The notes: a model not told the origin generated them from the sequence alone. Positions 19,182 through 28,612 are shown, numbered from the stretch's first letter. The stretch: DNA of 59,652 nucleotides from an uncultured Bacteroidota bacterium (GCA_937861115.1 CALMBD010000307.1:1-59652); one strand, 5' to 3'. Made by a program: numbers and translations.

Positions 19182-19553
19182 CTACTTTGGCTGTTCCCAG
19201 AGTTCAATTTTATTCCCCTCCGGGTCGAGCAGCCAGGCGAATTTTCCGAATTCTTCCTTTAGCGGCTCGCCGATCAAAGGCACGCCCTCTGTGCGCAATG
19301 CAGCGACCAGCGCGTCCAGATCGTCTACCCTGAAGTTGATCATAAACGGGGACTCGGACGGATCGAAATAATCGGTGCCGGATTTAAAGAAACTCAGGAC
19401 CGAATAGGCCTCGGGGTGCGGATCGTCGCTGAAGTTGAACTGCGCTCCCCAGGTTTCTACGTTTACGCCCAAATGTTTGGCATACCAGTTTCTGGTATTT
19501 TCACAGTCGCGACATTTTAGAAAAATGCCGCCGATGCCGATAACACGTTTCAT
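19182..19553 (-). CDS. VOC (glyoxalase/bleomycin resistance) family protein
   Basis: 123 residues, a single VOC domain of two beta-alpha-beta-beta-beta modules. Family landmarks are the start GIGGIFLKCRDCENTRNWYAKHLG, the mid-domain segment INFRVDDLDALV and the C-terminal WLLDPEGNKIELWE, whose Glu is the usual metal ligand position. Close relatives are often annotated as glyoxalases, but the substrate cannot be told from sequence. It is transcribed toward mutS2, and its own TACTTTTG box lies 31 bases upstream. Confidence 0.88.
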   Translation of the reverse strand: MKRVIGIGGIFLKCRDCENTRNWYAKHLGVNVETWGAQFNFSDDPHPEAYSVLSFFKSGTDYFDPSESPFMINFRVDDLDALVAALRTEGVPLIGEPLKEEFGKFAWLLDPEGNKIELWEQPK

Positions 19554-19583
19554 ACCTTATTTTTTGTTTGATTTTTGTTCGCC

Positions 19584-19591
19584 CAAAAGTA
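19584..19591 (-). promoter_or_regulatory. Bacteroidota -7 box TACTTTTG
   Basis: An exact TAnnTTTG match on the minus strand, 31 bases upstream of the VOC gene start at 19553. Confidence 0.45.
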
Positions 19592-19690
19592 ATTAATTAA
19601 TCAAAAAAAACATTTTGTTTATTGGTGAATTTACTTTTTTCGGCCGCGTTAACAATTTCAAAAGCCTGTCAGGCCCAAAACCAACTTTTC

Positions 19691-19698
19691 TATCTTTG
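19691..19698 (+). promoter_or_regulatory. Bacteroidota -7 box TATCTTTG
   Basis: An exact TAnnTTTG match only 10 bases before the ATG at 19709. If used, the transcript would have a leader of a few bases or be nearly leaderless. Confidence 0.4.
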
Positions 19699-19708
19699 CC
19701 CGGCCTCT

Positions 19709-20257
19709 ATGGAGAAAACGCTTGAACAATTCCGCTTGGTCGCCGGCAGATGCCGCGATCTTTTCCTGAAAAAGACCGCCGACTACGGTACGGCCTGGCG
19801 GATACTTCGTCCGGCCAGTATCACCGACCAGTTGTATATCAAGGCCCTGCGTATCCGGAGCATAGAAGAAAAAGGTGTGCAGAAAGTGGCTGACAGCGTG
19901 GAATCGGAATTTATCGGGCTCGTAAACTACAGCGTGCTCGCACTGATCCAGCTGGAGTTGCCGGAGGATGCCCCCCTTGACCTCGATACCGGCCGTGTCG
20001 CCGAACTTTTCGATCAGCATCTTGAGGAAAACCTGCGACTGCTGCAATCCAAAAACCACGATTACGGCGAAGCCTGGCGCCTGATGCGCGTCAGTAGCAT
20101 GACGGATCTGATTCTTCAAAAGCTGCTGCGCATCAAACAAATAGAAGACAACGCCGGCCAAACACTGGTCTCGGAAGGTCTGGAGGCCAATTTCCGCGAC
20201 ATCATCAACTACGCCGTCTTCGCCCTGATCAGGCTTGGCGAATCGAACACTGAATAA
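19709..20257 (+). CDS. Tandem DUF1599 domain protein
   Basis: 182 residues from the ATG at 19709; a longer reading upstream would cross the promoter box. Two homologous halves are visible: CRDLFLKKTADYGTAWRILRPASITDQL...IKALRIRSIEEK (about 13-56) and LRLLQSKNHDYGEAWRLMRVSSMTDLI...KLLRIKQIEDN (about 106-150). Both share K-DYG-AWR-R--S-TD, the DUF1599 (PF07659) signature. Function is not established; the domain has been linked to nucleotide-related enzymes by comparative genomics. The neighbour 63 bases downstream is a DoxX/thioredoxin membrane protein. From memory, this pairing recurs in Bacteroidota, suggesting shared work. Confidence 0.85.
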   Translation: MEKTLEQFRLVAGRCRDLFLKKTADYGTAWRILRPASITDQLYIKALRIRSIEEKGVQKVADSVESEFIGLVNYSVLALIQLELPEDAPLDLDTGRVAELFDQHLEENLRLLQSKNHDYGEAWRLMRVSSMTDLILQKLLRIKQIEDNAGQTLVSEGLEANFRDIINYAVFALIRLGESNTE

Positions 20258-20320
20258 CCGACAATACCGAAGTTTTTACTTATCCCTGCTCAATCAACAA
20301 CAAAGAACAATAACCAGCAC

Positions 20321-21838
20321 ATGACGTCTCTTCCTACACTTATTATTTCCTTCGCAATTATCGGTGCTGTGCTTACAGCATGGACCGTATGGGCCAAAAA
20401 GCACAATAATGTATTCTGGACCTTTTTGCAGCACTTCTGCGGGGTCTGGTTTGTTTTTTCAGGGCTGGTAAAAGCCGTAGACCCTATCGGAACAGCCTAC
20501 AAAATGGAAGATTACTTTGTTGCCTTTGAGCAGACATTTTCCGGGCTGAACAATATGTTTGCAGGGTTGGCACCTCTGTTTCCCTGGCTGGCCAAATCGA
20601 GCGAGGGGTTTTCGATCTTCATGATTGTGCTTGAGATTGCCCTCGGTGTGATGCTGATGGTGGGATACCACCGTAAGTGGACCAGCTGGCTCTTTTTCCT
20701 GATCGTCTTTTTCTTCACGATCCTTACCGGCTTCACTTATCTCACCGGCTTTGTGCCCTCGGAGGCCAATTTTTTTGATTTTGCCAAATGGGGGCCTTAT
20801 GTCAAAACCCAGATGCGCGTAACTGATTGCGGTTGCTTCGGGGATTTTATCAAACTTGACCCGAAGATATCTTTTTTCAAGGACCTGGGTCTGATGGTTC
20901 CTGCCTTGCTCTTTCTGGTTCGCTCCCGCAACATGCATCAGTTGTGGACATCCCGCACCCGTAACATTATTGTCGGCACAGCCACAGTATTATCGCTGAT
21001 CTGTTGTATACGGAATACCTATTGGGGGCTTCCCATGGTCGATTTCCGGCCTTTCAAGGTGGGCTCCAATGTCCGCGAGCGCAAGGCGCTAGAATCCGAG
21101 GCAAAGGTGGATATTCTCGGCTGGGTACTTCGAAACGACAGCCTGAACCAGACCGTTACCTATATGGAGCCCAAGCCCAACGGCTATACCTACGCCAAGG
21201 AATATCCCAAAAACCTGGGTTGGAAGGTAGAAGACCAGATACAGACGGACCTTTACGTCGAACAGAACGGCCAAAAAGTGCCTGTGACAAAAACCAAGGT
21301 CAGCGAATTCGCCGTGGAAGACGGCGAAAACGGCGAGATCACCGATGATCTTCTGGCGGAGCCGGGCTACAGCCTGATGATCATCGCGTACAAACTCAAA
21401 GGGCACCAGCAAATGGAAACAGTCGTTACCCAGGACACTGTATGGGCAACCGACACCATAGTGGTGCGCAAGGATTCCATCCGCCTGCAACGGAGGGTGG
21501 CTTCTGTCGACTCCAGAAGCGAAGAACGCCAGGTGTTTATTCCGGATGCCGACTATGCGGAAAAGTTCAGCAAGGAGATCAACCCGCTTGCAGAAGCGGC
21601 CATGAAGGCAGGCTGGAAAGTATATGCTATCACGACATACGGCGATGCGGAACCGGCTGTTGATCTGGCCAAACGCACCGGGGCAACATATCCTTTCTAC
21701 AGAGCGGACGACAAACTATTGAAAACCATCATACGCGCCAACCCGGGAGTTGTGGTATGGAAGGATGGCACTGTGGTTGATATGTACCACCACAGGGATA
21801 TTCCGACCTTTGAAGCATTGGGCGGAAAATGGAAATAA
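20321..21838 (+). CDS. DoxX-like membrane protein with C-terminal thioredoxin-like region (BT_3928 family)
   Basis: 505 residues. Membrane segments lie at about 7-24, 35-50, 97-115, 122-142, 185-198 and 215-230. Between the fourth and fifth is a DCGCFGDF motif (C170, C172), like the Cys pair in DoxX/MauE redox proteins. Residues about 240-505 are a large soluble region ending in a thioredoxin-like fold (VYAITTYGDAEPAVDLA, NPGVVVWKDGTVVDMYHHRDIP) that lacks a CxxC. I infer a membrane thiol-redox or quinone-linked protein. It is probably co-transcribed with the DUF1599 gene upstream. Confidence 0.8.
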   Translation: MTSLPTLIISFAIIGAVLTAWTVWAKKHNNVFWTFLQHFCGVWFVFSGLVKAVDPIGTAYKMEDYFVAFEQTFSGLNNMFAGLAPLFPWLAKSSEGFSIFMIVLEIALGVMLMVGYHRKWTSWLFFLIVFFFTILTGFTYLTGFVPSEANFFDFAKWGPYVKTQMRVTDCGCFGDFIKLDPKISFFKDLGLMVPALLFLVRSRNMHQLWTSRTRNIIVGTATVLSLICCIRNTYWGLPMVDFRPFKVGSNVRERKALESEAKVDILGWVLRNDSLNQTVTYMEPKPNGYTYAKEYPKNLGWKVEDQIQTDLYVEQNGQKVPVTKTKVSEFAVEDGENGEITDDLLAEPGYSLMIIAYKLKGHQQMETVVTQDTVWATDTIVVRKDSIRLQRRVASVDSRSEERQVFIPDADYAEKFSKEINPLAEAAMKAGWKVYAITTYGDAEPAVDLAKRTGATYPFYRADDKLLKTIIRANPGVVVWKDGTVVDMYHHRDIPTFEALGGKWK

Positions 21839-21896
21839 CACCCCATTTTGATACACCCGCATTCAGGAAGTATTTAATTCCTTTGATAAAAAACTA

Positions 21897-23912
21897 ATGG
21901 CCAAAAAAGCACCCTTTCCCGGGAAAAAATCCTCCGTACAGGCAGGCTCGTCGACCAAAACGGCTGCGCGGGTACCGGTATCCTTCGAACGTATCCCGGA
22001 GTTTTTTCTGCAAAGGGGCCTGATTGCCCTGCTTTTGTTTGCACTGGCGTTTTCGGTCTACCTGAACACCCTGCATCACGGTTTTACGCTTGATGATGAG
22101 GCCGTCATCACCGGAAATACCTATACCAAGGCAGGCGTAAAGGGTATTGCAGACATCTTTTCCCACGATTCCTTCCAGGGGTTTCTGCATTCCGAATCAG
22201 AAAACAGTGTCGTTGCCGGGGGGCGATACCGCCCGCTTTCCGTCGCCATGTTTGCCGTTGTATGGCAACTTTTTGGCGAAAACCCGTTTGCTTTTCACCT
22301 GCTCACGGTATTGTTGTACACCTTAACCTGCCTCGTCCTGTATCAGACCTTATGGTTGCTTTTCAAGGAGCGGCTGGGTGCGCAATACAGTGCGATCCTC
22401 ACCTTTTTTACCGCCCTGATCTTTTTGCTGCACCCTGTTCACACTGAAGTGGTGGCGAATGTGAAGGGTTGCGACGAGATTTTATCCCTGCTGTTCAGTT
22501 TACTGAGCCTTTACTGTGTGCTGCGTCTGATTGATACCCAAAAAGCAATCTGGCAGGCAGTGGCCGGTGCCTGCTTCTTTGCGGCCTGCCTTTCCAAGGA
22601 GAATGCCGCAACATTTCTGTTGATTATTCCGCTTGCCGTATACTATTTCAGGAACCCCGGCAACGAGACCCTGAAAAGCAGTGCCCGAAGGCTCGCCGGA
22701 CTTATGACACCCTTGCTGGTTGCCTTCGCGATATTTTTTGTCATTCGCGGCGTGGTGATCAACTGGCAATACGGCGACGGCGCATCGCTGAGCCTTATGA
22801 ACAATCCTTTTGTAAAGGCATCGGGTAACAAATGGGTGCCCTTCAGTCTGGGAGAGAAAATGGCAACTATTTTTTACACCCTTGGACTTTATGTAAAACT
22901 GCTGTTTTTTCCCCACCCGCTTACCCACGACTATTATCCCCGTCATATAGGGATCATGACGTTCTCCAAAATGGGATCGATGTTTAGCCTGGTGCTCTAC
23001 ATCGTTCTGGCAATTATGGCGGCAAGCGGATTTCAAAAGCGGAACCTTTTGTCTTTCGGCATCCTGTTCTTCCTCATTGCATTGAGCATTGTTTCCAATA
23101 TATTCTTTCCGGTCGGCACCAATATGAGCGAACGGTTCCTGTTTATGCCGTCGGTCGGCTTTTCAATTGTAGCAGGTTACTTGCTGGTCCGGCTGGTTCA
23201 ACGCGAAGCAACATGGAAAGGTCTTACTATACCGCTTGCGGTGCTTGGTATCGTCAGCATGCTGTTCATGTTCAAAACGACCATGCGCAATCGCGATTGG
23301 GTATCCAACGATGTGCTGTTCTTTAAAGACGTGGAGGTCAGCCAAAACAGCGCAAAAATACTCACCTCCTGTGGCGCGTCGCTATATAGCCGGTCTTTGA
23401 ATATTTCGGATGCAGGACAACGTCGCGATATGGTCGGTCAGGCCATTTCCTATTTCAACAAGGCCATAAACGTATATCCCAACCATGTTCCGGCCATTTT
23501 CTACCGGGGGCTTTGTTATGAATATTTACAGAACCACGAGGAGGCGGTCCGCAACTATGCTGCCGTGACAAGGATCAGTCCGAATTATCCGGTTCGGGTC
23601 AACCTGGCCAGGGCGCTGAAGGAAAGCGCCAAACAATACCTGTCGCAAAACAGCCGGGAAACGGCACTTGAGTTTCTGACCCAGTCGTGGGAGGAAAACA
23701 ACAAAGATGCGGAGACGGCCTGGTTGCTCGGACAAACTGCCCTGGAGGGCAAACGCCCAGATCAGGCTGCCACCTGGCTGGAAAGGGCCATCGCGCTGGA
23801 CCCGGCCGATGCCCGTTATCTGAATGCACTGAGTACGGCATATCGCGAACTGGGTGACATACCCAAATCCGAAATGTTCAGGCAAAAAGCACTTGATGCC
23901 TCCGGAAAGTGA
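21897..23912 (+). CDS. TMTC-like multi-spanning membrane protein with TPR repeats
   Basis: 671 residues. After a basic N-terminus, about 10-12 membrane segments fill residues 35-445. The first external loop has FTLDDEAVITGN, the acidic pair expected of GT-C glycosyltransferases. The block VYLNTLHHGFTLDDE, RPLS and HPVHTEVVANVKGCDEIL closely follows the TMTC/O-mannosyltransferase-like pattern. Residues about 490-671 carry TPR units (AISYFNKAINVYPNH, EEAVRNYAAVTRISPN, PDQAATWLERAIALDPAD). It is likely a lipid-phosphate-sugar dependent protein glycosyltransferase of the inner membrane. It converges on the LytTR gene. Confidence 0.82.
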   Translation: MAKKAPFPGKKSSVQAGSSTKTAARVPVSFERIPEFFLQRGLIALLLFALAFSVYLNTLHHGFTLDDEAVITGNTYTKAGVKGIADIFSHDSFQGFLHSESENSVVAGGRYRPLSVAMFAVVWQLFGENPFAFHLLTVLLYTLTCLVLYQTLWLLFKERLGAQYSAILTFFTALIFLLHPVHTEVVANVKGCDEILSLLFSLLSLYCVLRLIDTQKAIWQAVAGACFFAACLSKENAATFLLIIPLAVYYFRNPGNETLKSSARRLAGLMTPLLVAFAIFFVIRGVVINWQYGDGASLSLMNNPFVKASGNKWVPFSLGEKMATIFYTLGLYVKLLFFPHPLTHDYYPRHIGIMTFSKMGSMFSLVLYIVLAIMAASGFQKRNLLSFGILFFLIALSIVSNIFFPVGTNMSERFLFMPSVGFSIVAGYLLVRLVQREATWKGLTIPLAVLGIVSMLFMFKTTMRNRDWVSNDVLFFKDVEVSQNSAKILTSCGASLYSRSLNISDAGQRRDMVGQAISYFNKAINVYPNHVPAIFYRGLCYEYLQNHEEAVRNYAAVTRISPNYPVRVNLARALKESAKQYLSQNSRETALEFLTQSWEENNKDAETAWLLGQTALEGKRPDQAATWLERAIALDPADARYLNALSTAYRELGDIPKSEMFRQKALDASGK

Positions 23913-23927
23913 AAATATTGCGGAAAA

Positions 23928-24653
23928 TCAGAGCCGGTTTTTATCGATCATTTCCAACAGGTCGTCTCTGTAGTTTTTTCCGATGGGAAGAAGCTTGGGC
24001 TTGTCTTTTTCCTGTACTTCAACCATATTCCCCTCAATGGCGGTGATCTTGTCCATCGCCACGATATAAGAGCGATGTATCCGCTTGAAGCGGCCGTTGG
24101 GCAGGCGATCCTCCAGACTTTTCATGGTTTGCAGGGTGATTACCCTGCCGTGCATGAGCCGGATGATGACATAGTCTTTCAGTCCTTCAATATAGATGAT
24201 GTCGTCGAAATTGACTTTGACGAGTTTTTTGTCGGCTTTTACAAAAAAGAACTCCTGATCCTCGGCGGCATGACCGGGCGCGCCGTCCCGATGCGTCATT
24301 TCCGCATGTTCCACGGCTTTGTTGACGGCCTTGACAAACCGCTCCAGAGAGATCGGTTTGAGCAGGTAGTCGAGCGCGTTCAGGTCAAAGCCCTGGATGG
24401 CATAATTGGGATATGCGGTAGTGAAGACGACCATTGGAGGCTTCGAAAGCGTTTTGACGAAATCTATGCCCGTCAGTTGAGGCATTTGAATGTCCAGAAA
24501 CATCAGGTCAATATCGTTGGATTTCAGCGCGTCATTGGCTTCCAGTGCATTGCTGCAGCGTTTTACGAGTTGCAGTTCGGTCATCTGTCCGATGTATGTT
24601 TCGAGTACATCAAGGGCCAGTGGTTCGTCGTCTACGATGAGGACTTTTAACAT
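23928..24653 (-). CDS. LytTR-family response regulator
   Basis: 241 residues. The receiver domain (about 1-120) has the acidic pocket VDDE (8-10), phosphoacceptor Asp54 (LDIQMP), FTTAY and the conserved LKPIS lysine. The LytTR DNA-binding domain (about 140-241) has the typical VNFDDIIYIEGLKDYVII, MKSLEDRLP and FKRIHRSYIVA segments. It pairs with the LytS-like kinase 111 bases upstream on the same strand. Together they form a two-component system with unknown signal and targets. Confidence 0.95.
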   Translation of the reverse strand: MLKVLIVDDEPLALDVLETYIGQMTELQLVKRCSNALEANDALKSNDIDLMFLDIQMPQLTGIDFVKTLSKPPMVVFTTAYPNYAIQGFDLNALDYLLKPISLERFVKAVNKAVEHAEMTHRDGAPGHAAEDQEFFFVKADKKLVKVNFDDIIYIEGLKDYVIIRLMHGRVITLQTMKSLEDRLPNGRFKRIHRSYIVAMDKITAIEGNMVEVQEKDKPKLLPIGKNYRDDLLEMIDKNRL

Positions 24654-24764
24654 GGTGGAAGGGTTTCAGTTTTGTATCAGGTCAAATAGTATAGATGGAC
24701 TAAGGTAGGATGTCCTGTGAGAAAAGGCAAAGGATTTTTACCCCGAATATTCAGAATTTGAAAT

Positions 24765-25814
24765 TTAGGTCATTCGGAGGTGCAGGGTCACCGCATAACG
24801 GTGGGGTTCATCCTGTACGGTAAGGGTGTGGTTTTCGGGATACAGCAACTCCAGTCGCTGGCGCACATTCGTCAGGCCTATTCCCCCACTGCGCGGGTGA
24901 TTCTGGCGGGGGATGCGTTCCACCTTGCTGTTTTCAATAAAAAATTCCATGTCTTCACCCGAGACACTCAGCCGCAAACGCACAAATCCGCCGCCTTGTA
25001 CATGGTGGTTGAGCCCGTGCTTAAAACTGTTTTCCAGGAACGGCACGAAGAGCAGGGGGGCCACCATTTGTTCGCTGATATGGCCGTGTGTGGTGAACCG
25101 GATATCTGCTTCTTTCGGCTGGCGCAGGCGCTCAAGGTCAAGATAATTGTGAATATACTGGATTTCCTTGCTGAGCAGCACCCGCCGCTCGTTGCACTCG
25201 TAGAGCATATAACGCATGATCTCCGAGAGTTTAAGGACGATATCCGGCGCCTTGTCGCTTTTCTTGAGCGTCAGGGCGTACAGGTTGTTCAAAGTATTGA
25301 ATAAAAAGTGCGGGTTGATCTGGCTTTTCAGAAAGCGCAGTTCGGATTGCATGGTTTGGGTGAGCAGGGTTTGTTTTTCTGTCTGGTAGCGCCACCAGTC
25401 CATGATAACACGGAGCACGGTAGCGAGGATGACGACAAACAGGTTGCCCAGAAACACCCAGAGTTGCGATCCCACCAGTTTTGCCTGGTAAACGGGTTCG
25501 TTGTAAAATTTGAGGTAGAAAAAAAGTACTTCAATTGGCGTAACGATGGCACAGGCGCCCAGAACCAGCCCGAAATAAACAAACGCGTGCCGGGCAAGGT
25601 AATTGGGGATCAGGTAAAACAGGTTGAGGTAGACAAGAAAGGCATAGAAAAACAACTGGATCAGTTCGTTGGACAAAGCAAACCACATATCCATGCCTTT
25701 TTCATGGTCAGTCCACAGCATCAGGCCGAACAGGGCCACCCAGAACAATCCGTGGTACACGGGGCGCCTGTTTATAAAACGGTAAATATTGTCGAGTACG
25801 CGCCTGGTCTTCAT
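24765..25814 (-). CDS. LytS-like sensor histidine kinase
   Basis: 349 residues from the ATG at 25814 (MKTRRVLDNIYRF); a longer reading adds an unlikely segment. Four membrane helices lie within about 22-135. The His_kinase domain (PF06580) has LKSQINPHFLFNTLNNLYAL with the phosphoacceptor His169, then the NLE..R block. The ATPase domain has the N-box (PFLENSFKHGLNHH) and a G-box (RSGGIGLTNVRQRL). There is no periplasmic sensor domain of note, so sensing is probably within the membrane. Its partner is the downstream LytTR regulator. Confidence 0.95.
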   Translation of the reverse strand: MKTRRVLDNIYRFINRRPVYHGLFWVALFGLMLWTDHEKGMDMWFALSNELIQLFFYAFLVYLNLFYLIPNYLARHAFVYFGLVLGACAIVTPIEVLFFYLKFYNEPVYQAKLVGSQLWVFLGNLFVVILATVLRVIMDWWRYQTEKQTLLTQTMQSELRFLKSQINPHFLFNTLNNLYALTLKKSDKAPDIVLKLSEIMRYMLYECNERRVLLSKEIQYIHNYLDLERLRQPKEADIRFTTHGHISEQMVAPLLFVPFLENSFKHGLNHHVQGGGFVRLRLSVSGEDMEFFIENSKVERIPRQNHPRSGGIGLTNVRQRLELLYPENHTLTVQDEPHRYAVTLHLRMT

Positions 25815-25939
25815 GCGTTTATTGTCATCTGTACATATTGCAGGTCCTGCGGCCCAAAGCAACAGCAAATGAACCGCACCTTGGCCGGTTTGGTGCATCT
25901 TTTTAGATTAAACCCCGGCCAGCAAGGATAAAGCGCTTG

Positions 25940-25971
25940 TTTGCAGTCTGCCAACTTTCCCCTTACCTTTG
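25940..25971 (+). promoter_or_regulatory. Full Bacteroidota promoter TTTG-N20-TACCTTTG
   Basis: TTTG at 25940-25943 and TACCTTTG at 25964-25971 are separated by 20 bases, matching the -33/-7 consensus. It would drive the PTPS-folE pair starting at 26002. It is the best complete promoter in the window. Confidence 0.65.
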
Positions 25972-26001
25972 CAGCCGCAAAAGACAAAGAAGGGATTATC
26001 A

Positions 26002-26418
26002 ATGGTTTATATTACCCGAATCGAACGATTCAACGCCGCCCACAAACTGTGGGTGGACAGCTGGACCCCGGAGCAAAATCTTGAGGTTTTTGGCAAATGT
26101 TCCAATAAAAACTGGCACGGTCACAACTACACCCTGCACGTAACGGTCAAAGGACACCCCGACCCTTTGACAGGGTTCATCATCGATGTTAAAAAACTCA
26201 GCCTGATCATCAAAGACCAGGTGACGGATCATCTTGACCACAGTAATCTGAACCTGGACGTGGATTTTATTCCAAAGGGCATGCAACCAACAACCGAGAA
26301 CCTTGTTATGCTCATCTGGCAACGCCTGGATAAAGCCCTGGAGGCATACCCCTGCAACCTCCACGCTATCAAATTATGGGAAACAGAAACGATCTATGCG
26401 GAGTACTACGGCGAATGA
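26002..26418 (+). CDS. 6-pyruvoyl-tetrahydropterin synthase / QueD family enzyme
   Basis: 138 residues from the ATG at 26002. It acts on 7,8-dihydroneopterin triphosphate, the product of FolE, whose gene follows after 78 bases. The zinc ligands are His14 (FNAAHKLW), His39 and His41 (NWHGHNY), with the catalytic Cys33 in GKCSNKNWHGHNY. This Cys motif looks closer to eukaryote-type PTPS than to short QueD forms, but the product (carboxytetrahydropterin for queuosine, or pyruvoyl-tetrahydropterin) cannot be decided here. The C-terminal WETETIYAEYYGE fits the family. Confidence 0.9.
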   Translation: MVYITRIERFNAAHKLWVDSWTPEQNLEVFGKCSNKNWHGHNYTLHVTVKGHPDPLTGFIIDVKKLSLIIKDQVTDHLDHSNLNLDVDFIPKGMQPTTENLVMLIWQRLDKALEAYPCNLHAIKLWETETIYAEYYGE

Positions 26419-26496
26419 TCGTTGACTTTCCGAAGTATTGATCGTCGGTGGCCACTGCTTTTCGCTTCCTGAAAGCATCAGTATGGCCATCCAAAA

Positions 26497-27105
26497 ATGA
26501 ACGAAGCAATGGCTTACAAAAAGACCGATCACTACGACGAAGGTCTGACCGACCGCCTTAAATCTACATTTCAGCATATCCTGGCCAGCCTGGGTGAAGA
26601 CACCTCCCGGGAAGGCATAGCCAAGACGCCGGAGCGGGCCGCCAAGGCGATGCAGTTTCTTACCCAGGGCTACAAACAGGACGCCGCGGCTATCTTGCGT
26701 TCGGCAATGTTCCGCGAGGATTACAGCGAAATGGTCCTGGTCAAAGATATCGAAGTGTATTCCCTTTGCGAGCATCACATGTTGCCCTTCTTTGGAAAGG
26801 CGCATATCGCCTATATTCCAAACGGCCACATCGTCGGTCTGAGCAAAATCCCGCGTGTGGTCGATGTATATGCACGACGCCTGCAGGTGCAGGAGCGGTT
26901 AACGCTCGAAATTCGCGACATCATTTACGAAACGCTGCAACCGCTAGGTGTGGCAGTCGTGATTGAAGCGCGGCACATGTGTATGATGATGCGCGGTGTA
27001 CAGAAGCAGAACAGTGTCACCACTACATCCGCTTTTGTCGGCGAATTCATCAAATCGGAAACAAGGGGGGAGTTTTTGCGGCTGATTGGCGCCAAACTCC
27101 ATTAA
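26497..27105 (+). CDS. folE: GTP cyclohydrolase I
   Basis: 202 residues. It converts GTP to 7,8-dihydroneopterin triphosphate and formate, the first step of folate and pterin synthesis. The zinc ligands are visible: Cys91 and His94 in [19 protein letters not shown] and Cys162 in [14 protein letters not shown]. The substrate segment [23 protein letters not shown] is intact. An internal Met5 could also be the start. It is probably in one transcript with the PTPS gene, making a two-step pterin unit. Confidence 0.96.
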   Translation: MNEAMAYKKTDHYDEGLTDRLKSTFQHILASLGEDTSREGIAKTPERAAKAMQFLTQGYKQDAAAILRSAMFREDYSEMVLVKDIEVYSLCEHHMLPFFGKAHIAYIPNGHIVGLSKIPRVVDVYARRLQVQERLTLEIRDIIYETLQPLGVAVVIEARHMCMMMRGVQKQNSVTTTSAFVGEFIKSETRGEFLRLIGAKLH

Positions 27106-27166
27106 CAGGCGCAATATTTTGAATTCTTGACGGAAATCAGGTTCTTCGCACAGCTTTTTCCGTTTC

Positions 27167-28612
27167 GTGCGAACTACTCTTCAACTTTTTCCTTTCCTGC
27201 TCTGTGCTGTGGCCATGATCTGGTCGGTGCAAAACGATCCTTTTTTTTGGGACTGTGTTCAGCTCGGATCCAAGCACGCGCATCATTTTTACCTGAACGA
27301 GCTACACTGGACGCCCCTGCCGCCGGAAATTGACAGCGGGCATCCGCCTGTTTTCGGCTGGTATCTGGCATTCGTTTGGAGCGTTTTTGGAAAAACACTG
27401 CCGGCCAGCCACTGGGCTATGCTCCCGTTCATTTTACTGAATACAGGGTTTTTGTTCCGGCTTGGGCGGCTGCTTGGAGGCATCCGGTTTGGGTATTGGC
27501 TGGTGCCGTTGGTATTGCTTGATCCGGTTATGGCGGGACAGCATGTCAACGTTGGTCCCGATACCGTTTTGGTTACTTTTTTCCTGATGGCAACGCTGGG
27601 GATACTGGAACAGCGAAGAATATGGCTCCTTCTGAGCGTGTTCGGTCTTTGTGCGATCAGCATGCGCGGGATGATGACAGCCGGCGCATTATTCCTCTGG
27701 CAAATACTCGTTTCAGGGAAATCATGGGCCGCCTGGCTGAAGCAAAAAGACGTTGCAGCAGTGTTTTCAGCGCTCTTACGTCTGTCGGTCCCTTTTTTGC
27801 CCGGATTTCTGTTTGCCGGCTGGTTTTTGTGGTGGCACTGGAGGGCAACCGGCTGGATCGGGTACCACCCCGGGTCGCCCTGGGCGCCTACCTTTGAAAA
27901 GGCTGATACAGGCCAATTGCTTCGCAATATCCTGATCGTCGGCTGGCGATGGCTTGATTTCGGACGCGTGTTTGTATGGTTGGTATTGGCCGGATTGATC
28001 GGGAAAGCAGCATGGTCCAAACAAAATCTGTTAAAGGATGATATCGTTTTCAGGAATCTCCTGTTGCTGTTGCTTTGTCTGTTGCTCTTCCTTACTCCTT
28101 CCTCCATCCTGTTGAAAAATGTGTCGGCGCACCGGTATGTATTGCCCGGCTTTCTGGCGCTCAGTTTTATGACTTTCCGGGTTCTGGCTACCGCTTTGAA
28201 CAGCACCCGCAACCGCACCGCTATCACTGTTTTTCTGGTTATCGCAATCGCGCTTGGCAACTGCTGGATTTATCCGCGCGGCATTGCGATGGGCTGGGAT
28301 GCCACACTGGCACACCTGCCTTACCACAGCCTTAGAAACGAAGCCCTGGAATATCTGGATCGGGAAAACATTGATTTTCAAACCGTAGGGTCTGCCTTTC
28401 CCAATCTCAATACCGGAGAGAACCTGCTGCTGAACGGCGACGAGCGCCGTTTCGCAGACAAGGACTACGCTACAAACCGGTTTGTGTTTGCCTCCAATGT
28501 CTTTAATGATTTTTCGGAGACAGACTATGCCATTTTAAACAAAGACTGGGTCCTGATGAAACGACTCGAAAAGACGGGGGTGTGGATCGAAATTTACAGG
28601 CGTAAGGATTGA
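27167..28612 (+). CDS. Multi-spanning membrane protein, GT-C/ArnT-PMT-like glycosyltransferase
   Basis: 481 residues from a GTG at 27167. About 11 hydrophobic segments span the protein. The first external loop contains FWDCVQLGSKHAHHFY, and the following DSGHPPVFGWYLAFVWSVFGK matches the H-P-P...W-x-x-L...FG block of PMT_2/ArnT-like GT-C enzymes. A C-terminal soluble part of about 90 residues follows the last membrane span near residue 385. The donor is probably a polyprenyl-phosphate sugar; the acceptor is unknown. No other polysaccharide genes are adjacent. Confidence 0.7.
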   Translation: MRTTLQLFPFLLCAVAMIWSVQNDPFFWDCVQLGSKHAHHFYLNELHWTPLPPEIDSGHPPVFGWYLAFVWSVFGKTLPASHWAMLPFILLNTGFLFRLGRLLGGIRFGYWLVPLVLLDPVMAGQHVNVGPDTVLVTFFLMATLGILEQRRIWLLLSVFGLCAISMRGMMTAGALFLWQILVSGKSWAAWLKQKDVAAVFSALLRLSVPFLPGFLFAGWFLWWHWRATGWIGYHPGSPWAPTFEKADTGQLLRNILIVGWRWLDFGRVFVWLVLAGLIGKAAWSKQNLLKDDIVFRNLLLLLLCLLLFLTPSSILLKNVSAHRYVLPGFLALSFMTFRVLATALNSTRNRTAITVFLVIAIALGNCWIYPRGIAMGWDATLAHLPYHSLRNEALEYLDRENIDFQTVGSAFPNLNTGENLLLNGDERRFADKDYATNRFVFASNVFNDFSETDYAILNKDWVLMKRLEKTGVWIEIYRRKD

